Under the pieces are notes generated by a model. That model did no database searches and had not been told where the DNA came from. It saw only the letters and a list, made by a program, of their open reading frames with translations. A stretch of 5,016 nucleotides of DNA, taken from Simkania sp. (GTDB lineage Bacteria > Chlamydiota > Chlamydiia > Chlamydiales > Simkaniaceae). Positions 1 through 5,016 of this stretch are shown here, piece by piece. Where the stretch lies: the NCBI GenBank assembly GCA_028279205.1, contig JANQSR010000067.1, positions 1-5,016 of the forward strand, in the 5' to 3' direction. The translations under genes were made by a program, and so were the position numbers. The first letter of the stretch is position 1. The number at the start of each line of letters is the position of its first letter.

Positions 1-1
1 C

Positions 2-121
2 GGGGGGACCGGGAAAAATGAACGATGCGCTGAAGGAACCCTCAAAATACAACATCGATTCTCCGTAAAAAAGACCTTGCTAAATGGGGAGCATTACAGC
101 TCCTCGATTCCAGTTTTCTAA
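2..121 (+). CDS. Possible 3' end of an unrecognised upstream gene (partial)
   Basis: This frame is open from the window edge to a TAA at 119-121, giving about 39 residues that end in the sequence NGEHYSSSIPVF. The residue mix looks like a normal soluble protein tail, with varied residues and no homopolymeric stretches, so I take it as the likely C-terminus of a plus-strand gene that starts outside the window. I do not recognise the family. Two other frames compete. One stops at 19-21 (TGA) and is open again, without any ATG, GTG or TTG start, from 34 to 279. The other runs from the edge to a TAA at 66-68. With so little sequence the choice is uncertain. If it is correct, the gene would lie 88 bases upstream of the HD phosphodiesterase and could share its transcript. 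Confidence 0.4.
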   Translation, partial: GGTGKNERCAEGTLKIQHRFSVKKTLLNGEHYSSSIPVF

Positions 122-209
122 ACAAAAAGGGGATTGAGAACTCTTTCCCTCTAAATAGCTCGGATCTCTCTTTTAGTCGATCGCCTAAGAGAAAAAACCT
201 ATCCAAAAA
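122..209 (+). other. Short leader region upstream of the HD phosphodiesterase
   Basis: These 88 bases lie between the probable end of the upstream frame and the first ATG of the next gene. I find no convincing pair of -35 and -10 boxes and no strong Shine-Dalgarno. The nearest purine-rich stretch before the ATG at 210 is AAGAGAAAAAA around 187-197, which sits too far upstream to be a good ribosome binding site. No hairpin followed by a T run is present, so read-through from the upstream gene is possible. Confidence 0.35.
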
Positions 210-2312
210 ATGTGTAAAAGCGACAGAATGGATATCAAGTCTATTTGGGGTCACTTCTCTCAAAACACGCGATCTTTGATGACTGGAATATTTAAAATAA
301 AGTCCCTAAGTCTAAGACTTCTAGTTGCTCTCTTCCTCTTGTTGGCACTTGCATTTTTTATCTATCTGCGGGGGGTTCATTTTGCCGTTATAGAGACTGA
401 TCTTGGAGAGAGTGAAAAGGGCAGTCAGGCTCAATCGGAGCTCTTTGAAGGAGAATGCAAAGGGATCTTACCTCTAGCCGAGGAAATCGGGATCATCTAT
501 CAACTAAATTTAGAAGCAATCAAAACAAAGCGGTCTGAGATAAGCCAAAAGCTTGCTCAAGATCGTAAATGGCGCCTTTTTTTCCCCTCGACAACTTTTG
601 AAGAGATCAATCAGATCGAAGAGATGCTTTTCTCTGTACTGCGTGATGCTCGATTTGCCGATCCATCCACCTTGCGACAGCTTAAATTGGTGACGATCCC
701 GAAATCGATCTATGCTCCTCTCCCCGCCTCTTTTGATGGAATCTTTGCTATTTTTCCAGAAAATTTTTGGGAAAGCGTAAAAAACCAAGCGGTGAAGAGA
801 AGGAATCAACCTCTACTCGTTGCTTATATCATCGATTATTTTCGTAAAATTCCCTATCCTCTTGAACAAGACTCTTCTTATCGGGTTAGTCGGAATGGTT
901 TTTTTGGGGGAATGGGGAAAAATGAAGGGAAAAATGGCTTAACCGCCTCCGTCACTCTGCACAAATCAATGCAAGAGGTGGTTTCAAAGCAGGAAGATTT
1001 GAGCCGTCCGCTCTCTCTACTCAGTGGCATTATCTTTGCGATCATCATCCTTTTTCTGGGGTGGCTCTACCTCCGCATGCATCACAAACAGATCTTACAA
1101 TCGGCGCAAAAGCTCTCTTTGTATGCGACCATTATCATTCTCACCCTGTTTCTATCAAAAATGGTAGATTTTTTCCTCCCACATTATACAGATCTTTTTG
1201 AGGCGATCCGTTATCCGCTTTATGTTCCTTTTGCGGCTATTTTAATCGCGATCTTACTAAGTAATGAGCTCGCTTTTTTTTCCGTTTTTGTTTTGACAGT
1301 TGTTTTGGGTCTTTTTCTCGTCGAGGATACCAACCGTTTTCTCGTCTCAAATTTTACCGCCGGGATTGTTGCTGTTTTAAGCTGTAAAACATTGCGCAAG
1401 AGGAAAGAGGTATTCGGTATCTGTACTAAGGTTTGGATCGCTTCCGTTTTGATTTTCTTTGCCTACAACTTGACTTCAGATAAGTTTTGGGGGATTAGCA
1501 CCTTGATTGATTCATCAATAGCTGCTGCTTACCTTCTATTAACCTCCATTCTCATCATCAGTTTTCTGCCAATTTTTGAGTCGATCTTCGCGATCATGAC
1601 CGATATTACGCTCATGGAATATATGGATCCGAACAATGAGCTTTTGAGACGGCTCAGCCTCGAAGCTCCTGGAACTTACCAACACTGTCTCGTTGTGGGT
1701 AGCCTTGCAGAGGCTGCTGCACAAGCGGTTGGTGCGAACGGCTTTTTTTGTCGTGTTTCTACCCTATACCACGATATTGGCAAACTGTTTAACCCACACT
1801 ATTTTACCGAAAATCAGATGGGAGGTTTTAATATTCATCAACTTTTGACCCCATTAGAATCGGCTCAAGTGATTATTGATCATGTCAAAGAGGGGGAGGC
1901 TTTGGCTCGCAAACACAGACTGCCTCAAAGTTTTATTGATATCATTAAAGAGCATCATGGACATACCCTCGTCTACTATTTTTACACCAAACAGCTTGAT
2001 CAGGCGGGAGGGGATAAGGAGGGGGTAGATGAGAATCAGTTCCGTTATCCAGGTCCTGATCCTACGAGCAAAGAATCGGCGATTATTATGATGGCCGACA
2101 CAGTGGAAGCGGCCTCCCGTTCTCTTGAGACGGTGAGTGAAGAATCGCTTGCTCAGCTTGTTGAACGGTTGATTGGGGAAAAACTTAGAGATGGCCAGTT
2201 TAGACATTGCGAGCTCAATTTTAAAGAGTTTGAGACCATCAAAAATACGATTGTAAAGACGTTAGCTGTTGCTCGTCACCTGCGTATCAAGTACCCAGAA
2301 AAAAAAGATTAG
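210..2312 (+). CDS. pgpH: 7TM-HD family cyclic-di-AMP phosphodiesterase (PgpH/YqfF type)
   Basis: This 700-residue membrane protein most likely hydrolyses cyclic di-AMP to pApA in the cytoplasm, as characterised PgpH proteins do. Residues ~34-54 form the first membrane helix and ~55-266 an extracytoplasmic domain in the place of the 7TMR-HDED domain. About 268-465 hold a cluster of further membrane helices, and ~480-695 a C-terminal HD domain. The metal-binding set expected from the family is complete: H492 (in GTYQHC), H521-D522 (LYHDIGK), H557 (IDHVKEGE), H582-H583 (KEHHGH) and D630 (MMADTVEAASRS). The length matches the usual ~700-720 residues. The start is uncertain: in-frame ATGs lie at 210, 228 and 279, none with a good Shine-Dalgarno, and the last would give 677 residues while keeping the first helix. 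Firmicute homologues sit between phoH and ybeY; neither follows here, and the next gene is convergent. The family call is secure. The cyclic di-AMP substrate is inferred from the family. Confidence 0.93.
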   Translation: MCKSDRMDIKSIWGHFSQNTRSLMTGIFKIKSLSLRLLVALFLLLALAFFIYLRGVHFAVIETDLGESEKGSQAQSELFEGECKGILPLAEEIGIIYQLNLEAIKTKRSEISQKLAQDRKWRLFFPSTTFEEINQIEEMLFSVLRDARFADPSTLRQLKLVTIPKSIYAPLPASFDGIFAIFPENFWESVKNQAVKRRNQPLLVAYIIDYFRKIPYPLEQDSSYRVSRNGFFGGMGKNEGKNGLTASVTLHKSMQEVVSKQEDLSRPLSLLSGIIFAIIILFLGWLYLRMHHKQILQSAQKLSLYATIIILTLFLSKMVDFFLPHYTDLFEAIRYPLYVPFAAILIAILLSNELAFFSVFVLTVVLGLFLVEDTNRFLVSNFTAGIVAVLSCKTLRKRKEVFGICTKVWIASVLIFFAYNLTSDKFWGISTLIDSSIAAAYLLLTSILIISFLPIFESIFAIMTDITLMEYMDPNNELLRRLSLEAPGTYQHCLVVGSLAEAAAQAVGANGFFCRVSTLYHDIGKLFNPHYFTENQMGGFNIHQLLTPLESAQVIIDHVKEGEALARKHRLPQSFIDIIKEHHGHTLVYYFYTKQLDQAGGDKEGVDENQFRYPGPDPTSKESAIIMMADTVEAASRSLETVSEESLAQLVERLIGEKLRDGQFRHCELNFKEFETIKNTIVKTLAVARHLRIKYPEKKD
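915..936 (+). repeat. Tandem 12-base repeat encoding GKNE-GKNG
   Basis: GGGAAAAATG occurs at 915-924 and again at 927-936, exactly 12 bases apart, so the repeat is in phase and encodes GKNEGKNG. It lies in a glycine-rich stretch (residues ~230-243) near the end of the extracytoplasmic domain of the HD phosphodiesterase. It probably forms a flexible surface loop produced by a small local duplication. Confidence 0.6.
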
Positions 2313-2328
2313 ACTCCTTTTATTTTTT
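2303..2328. terminator. Weak AT-rich bidirectional terminator candidate at the convergent junction
   Basis: An A tract (2299-2306) followed by G, a nine-base loop holding both stop codons, and CTTTTATTTTTT (2317-2328) can pair as AAAAG (2303-2307) with CTTTT (2317-2321). On the plus strand this gives a short stem followed by a T run. On the minus strand the complement of the A tract also supplies a T run. The stem is weak and AT-only apart from one G-C pair, so intrinsic termination here would be inefficient. No better terminator is visible for either gene. Confidence 0.25.
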
Positions 2329-2569
2329 CGTATAGCCGTCGAATGCTCTTTTGCCGCTCCTCATACTCCCTTACAAAATCTCTGGCCTCTTCAATCGTCA
2401 CCTCGTCACTCTTAATTTTTCCAATCTCGTAATCTTTTAGTACCTTGTGAATGTGCTTTGTCAATTCACGTTTGACTTTATCAGACTCATCCTCTTCTTC
2501 AACACCAGCAAAAAAATAGGCTGTCCAAACTGTTCCTAAGAAACAGAAGATAAAAAAGAAATTTCTCAT
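2309..2569 (-). CDS. Small protein with N-terminal membrane segment or signal peptide, unknown function
   Basis: This gene encodes 86 residues and I do not recognise a family. Residues 1-21 are strongly hydrophobic and aromatic (MRNFFFIFCFLGTVWTAYFF), with an arginine at position 2. They fit an uncleaved membrane anchor or a signal peptide. Cys9 is not in a lipobox, so a lipoprotein is unlikely. Residues ~23-86 are highly charged and probably helical: an acidic EEEDESD patch, then Lys/Glu-rich stretches with VREYEERQKSIRRLYEKIK near the end. The ATG start is well supported by AAGGAG nine bases upstream. The gene begins 19 bases after the phosphohexomutase stop, so the two are probably co-transcribed. 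Its TAA overlaps the stop codon of the convergent HD phosphodiesterase. The charged domain would face the periplasm or outside if residues 1-21 act as a signal. It is very likely a real gene, with role unknown. Confidence 0.75.
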   Translation of the reverse strand: MRNFFFIFCFLGTVWTAYFFAGVEEEDESDKVKRELTKHIHKVLKDYEIGKIKSDEVTIEEARDFVREYEERQKSIRRLYEKIKGV

Positions 2570-2578
2570 TCCTTAAAG

Positions 2579-2584
2579 CTCCTT
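2579..2584 (-). promoter_or_regulatory. Strong Shine-Dalgarno of the small membrane protein gene
   Basis: On the minus strand AAGGAG lies nine bases before the ATG at 2569 and five bases after the TAA of the upstream mutase gene. It is the best ribosome binding site in the window and fixes the start of the small gene. A second AAGGA directly abuts the ATG, too close to be functional. Confidence 0.75.
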
Positions 2585-2588
2585 ATGT

Positions 2589-4346
2589 TTACACAAAATG
2601 GTCTTCTCTGAACCTTTCCAAAAGCTCTTTTAAGTAAAGATCGCACCTTTTTAGACCCGCATCAGCCTCCCTTCCCTTGAGATTTTGATGTGTCATGCCG
2701 TAGATTTTAACCTTTGGTTCTGTGCCCGAAGGGCGGACGATCAATTTGCTCTTATCTTCTAATAGGAAGGTAAGAACGTCAGCTTTTGGAAGGGGTATCG
2801 GTTGCTTCTTTTTTGAAAAAGAGTAGATTGTAAGACCCGTTTTATAATCCTCTACGCCGACCACTTTTTTGTCTCCGATCGCAGTAGGGGGATGATCACG
2901 TAGCTTTTCGATGTGCGCCCTCATTTTCTCAGACTCCGCAAGACTACTTCCAAAAGGAATAGAGAGCTGCTTTTCATGAAAAAGCCCAAATTGGGCATAG
3001 ATGGTATGGAGCAAGTCGACAACTGTTTTTCCTTGTAATTTCTGTTGCAAAGCGATCTCGGATAGGAGGCAGCTCGCGCTAATAGAATCTTTGTCCCGCG
3101 TCTGTTTTCCGTATAAGAATCCCAAAGATTCTTCAGCTCCGAAGAGGAAATCGAGGTGGCCATCTTCCCATTGACGGATCTTTTCTCCAATGTACTTAAA
3201 CCCAGTCAGCACACGAACGCACTCTACATTGAAAGCTGATGCAATCCGTTCAACGAGATCTGTCGTGACAATCGTCGTAACCACGGCTCCCTTTGAGGGC
3301 ATTTTTCCCAGTTTATTCAGTGTGTGACAAAGGTAGAAAACGCAAATAGCGGCGATTTGATTGCCACTTAAGATAACAGCTTTACCTTGGTGGTAGGCCA
3401 CAACACCCACACGATCGGCATCTGGGTCGGTTGCGATAAAAAGATCTGCTCGCTCTTTTTTGAGCAGATCTGATCCCATCTGCAAAGCTTCTGCTTGCTC
3501 AGGATTTGGGGAAGGGGCAAAGGGAAAGTCTCCGTCGAGAGGGACTTGCTTTTCGATAAGCGAGAGATTCTTAAATCCCCATCTTCTAAGCGCTTCAGGG
3601 ATAAAAGTGATTCCTGCGCCGTGCAGGTTTGAATAAACGAGATGGAGATTTTGCCCAAATTTCCTGTTTTCCTCTGGGTAATTTTCCAATTTCATCAGTG
3701 TCCTATAGTAAGACTCTTTCACTTCTTGATCGACCATTTGAATAAAAGGGTGGTCAAAAGGGGCGATTTTGATCCCTTTTTGACCCTCGATTTTTTCAAC
3801 TTCTCGGATGATGCCACTATCTTGAGGGGGAACAATCTGAGCCCCATCTTTCCAATAGACCTTATATCCATTGTAATCCTTTGGATTGTGCGAAGCTGTG
3901 ATCATCACAGCAGCGATGCAGTTTAGATGGCGACATCCAAAAGAGACATAAGGTGTTGGGCAGGGCTCTTCGGTAAGGTAGACCCTGATCCCATTGGCGG
4001 CAAAAACGCGCGCACTATTTTCGGCAAACTCTCTAGAGTTGCGCCTGCAATCATATCCGATGAAGACATGATGGGGGGTATTCATAGGGCTCTCTTTGAG
4101 AATATAGGAGGCAAGTCCATGGGTTGCCGCTCGGATGGTGTAACAATTGATCCGATTCGTTCCGACTCCCATCAGGCCTCGCATCCCACCAGTCCCAAAA
4201 GAGATGGGGTGAGAGAAACGGTCACATAAGGATTTTGAATCGTGATGCAGTAGGTTTTCTACCTCTTGGATTGTCTTTGTATCAAAAGGGGGGCTTAGCC
4301 ACAGCTTAACATTTTTTTTTACTTTTGGGGGAAGGGAATCTATCAC
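2589..4346 (-). CDS. Alpha-D-phosphohexomutase (phosphoglucomutase/phosphomannomutase, PgcA/CT295 type)
   Basis: The enzyme interconverts hexose 1-phosphate and hexose 6-phosphate in the cytoplasm, feeding glycogen or envelope sugar synthesis. With the GTG start chosen at 4346 it has 585 residues, close to Bacillus PgcA and the chlamydial CT295 protein. Visible motifs are SFGTGGMRG (49-57), the phosphoserine loop TASHNP with catalytic Ser152, the metal-binding loop DPDADR (307-312), the sugar-recognition loop GAEES (403-407) and the phosphate-binding loop RPSGTEPKVK (538-547). All four domains and catalytic elements are intact. The frame stays open upstream to 4592, overlapping the preceding gene, but family alignment begins near KVKKNVKLWLSPPFD, so a 667-residue form is unlikely. 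No ATG lies in the right place; a TTG at 4427 is the main alternative. No clear Shine-Dalgarno precedes either. Glucose versus mannose preference cannot be told from sequence; the PgcA resemblance favours phosphoglucomutase. Confidence 0.93.
   Translation of the reverse strand: MIDSLPPKVKKNVKLWLSPPFDTKTIQEVENLLHHDSKSLCDRFSHPISFGTGGMRGLMGVGTNRINCYTIRAATHGLASYILKESPMNTPHHVFIGYDCRRNSREFAENSARVFAANGIRVYLTEEPCPTPYVSFGCRHLNCIAAVMITASHNPKDYNGYKVYWKDGAQIVPPQDSGIIREVEKIEGQKGIKIAPFDHPFIQMVDQEVKESYYRTLMKLENYPEENRKFGQNLHLVYSNLHGAGITFIPEALRRWGFKNLSLIEKQVPLDGDFPFAPSPNPEQAEALQMGSDLLKKERADLFIATDPDADRVGVVAYHQGKAVILSGNQIAAICVFYLCHTLNKLGKMPSKGAVVTTIVTTDLVERIASAFNVECVRVLTGFKYIGEKIRQWEDGHLDFLFGAEESLGFLYGKQTRDKDSISASCLLSEIALQQKLQGKTVVDLLHTIYAQFGLFHEKQLSIPFGSSLAESEKMRAHIEKLRDHPPTAIGDKKVVGVEDYKTGLTIYSFSKKKQPIPLPKADVLTFLLEDKSKLIVRPSGTEPKVKIYGMTHQNLKGREADAGLKRCDLYLKELLERFREDHFV
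3438..3471 (-). terminator. Terminator-like hairpin inside the phosphohexomutase gene
   Basis: A perfect 10-bp inverted repeat has arms at 3442-3451 and 3462-3471 (AGATCTGCTC and its complement) around a ten-base loop. On the coding (minus) strand the stem is followed at once by a T run: the last stem T plus four more. This is the layout of an intrinsic terminator. It encodes residues ~295-305, just before the DPDADR loop. It may be chance in a coding sequence, or a site of premature termination or attenuation. The structure is seen directly; the function is untested. Confidence 0.3.
4312..4320 (-). repeat. Nine-base homopolymer (A9 on the coding strand) near the 5' end of the mutase gene
   Basis: Nine consecutive A residues on the coding strand span the last base of codon 9, Lys10, Lys11 and two bases of Asn12. 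The frame across the tract agrees with family alignment, so no frameshift is present in this copy. Long A tracts are known slippage sites for polymerases, so variation in tract length would knock out the enzyme. Confidence 0.7.
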
Positions 4347-4452
4347 AAGAAGAACTTTGGTTTGGTATCCAGATAGTTGAAAATAGTATCTTTTGTGTTG
4401 ATAATCGAGATCTGTGCTTGGTTGCAAGGGTTGATTTTTGAGATAAGGAGAT
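4347..4452 (-). other. Gap between metallophosphoesterase and mutase genes
   Basis: These 106 bases separate the TGA of the metallophosphoesterase from the GTG chosen for the mutase. The mutase frame is open across the whole gap but has no ATG. I see no rho-independent terminator and no strong Shine-Dalgarno. A poor promoter-like pair is present on the minus strand (TTGCAA at 4422-4427 and TATCAA at 4398-4403, spacing 18), too weak to call. If translation started at the TTG at 4427, most of the gap would be coding. Confidence 0.4.
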
Positions 4453-5016
4453 TCATCGGGAAAGATCTTTGAATGCGTGCTTTTCAGTTTGTGACCATTG
4501 CCCTTCTTTCCACCTAAAAACAGCCAGATCACATGTAACAGGTCCCAACTGAAGGAAGTGACAGGAACCGCACCTGTGGGCTGTTGAACCACTGTCTAAA
4601 ATAATGGGCAACCCTTTTTCTCTACAGTCCGCAATAGACTGTTTATGTGTGTGGCCGTGTAGGTAGAGTTGGATATTAGGGTGTCGCTCGATGCTTTTTC
4701 GTAGAGCATCCCCTCTCAAGAGCCGCTTTTTGGGTTCCTCATTTTGGGAAAAGGGGAAGTGGTTGACGATAAGAATGTTTTCATTTGAAGGGATCTCCTC
4801 TAAAAGCTTTTCGAGAAACATTTCGGTTTTCTTTTTGAAATAGCCGTTTGAAGAGGTCAAAGGGGTGGCCAGAGTGGTGTCCATCAGAACAAGCCACCAA
4901 TCGGGGTTGAGCCGTTTCGCGCTCACTCCGTGCTCGACTAGATTGTAGGGGAACTCTTTCAACTGTTCTTTCTCAAAGTAATGGTAGAAGATCTTTTTTC
5001 GGTAGGCAGATTTTGT
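4453..5016 (-). CDS. Calcineurin-like metallophosphoesterase, N-terminus cut by window edge
   Basis: The frame is open from the right edge to a TGA at 4453-4455, giving the last 187 residues of a metal-dependent phosphoesterase. Two family motifs are visible: the metal-binding NH in ILIVNHFPF (Asn85-His86 of the visible part) and GHTH in LYLHGHTH (121-124). The first motifs (D-x-H, GD and GNHD) must lie beyond the edge. The visible sequence opens with TKSAYRKK, which fits the residues just after GNHD. A TTG at 4962 could be mistaken for a start, but the coding frame continues upstream of it. The substrate cannot be told; the superfamily includes nucleotide, phospholipid and protein phosphatases. 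The C-terminal part has an unusual HRCGSCH cluster. The gene lies 106 bases upstream of the mutase on the same strand and may share its transcript. Confidence 0.88.
   Translation of the reverse strand, partial: TKSAYRKKIFYHYFEKEQLKEFPYNLVEHGVSAKRLNPDWWLVLMDTTLATPLTSSNGYFKKKTEMFLEKLLEEIPSNENILIVNHFPFSQNEEPKKRLLRGDALRKSIERHPNIQLYLHGHTHKQSIADCREKGLPIILDSGSTAHRCGSCHFLQLGPVTCDLAVFRWKEGQWSQTEKHAFKDLSR

Noticed and set aside
86..105. Hairpin GGGGAGC-ATTACA-GCTCCTC near the left edge
   Set aside because: The stem is seven pairs including one G-U, no T run follows, and it lies within the probable coding end of the upstream gene, so a terminator is not supported.
42..263. Minus-strand 73-codon open frame across the pgpH start
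   Set aside because: It begins at a TTG, lacks a Shine-Dalgarno, mirrors the open plus-strand frame at 34-279 and overlaps the pgpH 5' end. There is no independent support.
3452..3461. A6 stretch on the coding strand as a programmed -1 frameshift site in the mutase
   Set aside because: The codon phase (CTC AAA AAA GAG) does not give a standard slippery heptamer, and the zero frame continues through all conserved domains, so no shift is needed.
3642..4229. Two adjoining plus-strand open frames of 94 and 100 codons opposite the mutase gene
   Set aside because: They lie antisense to the strongly conserved mutase catalytic region, have no recognisable motifs or ribosome binding sites, and are best explained as shadows of its codon use.
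4398..4427. Promoter-like boxes on the minus strand before the mutase (TTGCAA, 18 bases, TATCAA)
   Set aside because: Each box matches the consensus at only four of six positions with a slightly long spacer. Matches this poor are expected by chance in AT-rich sequence.
4347..4592. 667-residue version of the mutase starting at a GTG at 4592
   Set aside because: It would overlap 140 bases of the metallophosphoesterase in another frame, and the extra 82 residues have no counterpart that I recognise in the family.

Overview
The window looks like a chromosomal housekeeping segment from a bacterium with moderate-to-low GC. It shows no phage, transposon, CRISPR or RNA-gene signal. The best guess is a chlamydia-related organism (Chlamydiota, perhaps an environmental lineage). 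That guess rests on the combination of a PgcA/CT295-type phosphohexomutase with a membrane HD phosphodiesterase, and on the general look of the proteins. It is an inference made without a database search.

Layout: (1) 1-209 is the left edge. It probably holds the last ~39 codons of an unrecognised plus-strand gene ending at 121, then a short leader. (2) 210-2312 (+) encodes a complete PgpH/YqfF-type 7TM-HD phosphodiesterase with an intact HD active site, very likely a cyclic di-AMP hydrolase. (3) 2309-5016 (-) reads leftward as three genes in one direction: a metallophosphoesterase cut by the right window edge, a PgcA-type alpha-phosphoglucomutase/phosphomannomutase, and an 86-residue protein with an N-terminal membrane segment or signal peptide. 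The two transcription units converge, and their stop codons overlap by four bases (2309-2312), which leaves no conventional intergenic space.

How the genes relate: the HD protein would lower cyclic di-AMP levels. The mutase would interconvert hexose-1- and hexose-6-phosphates for glycogen or envelope sugar metabolism. The small protein follows the mutase by 19 bases with a strong Shine-Dalgarno and is probably co-transcribed with it. No direct functional link between the two strands is visible.

I do not see a dramatic new system. The points most worth a second look are the small membrane-associated protein, a perfect 10-bp hairpin followed by a T run inside the mutase gene, the overlapping convergent stops, and unsettled start codons in both large genes.
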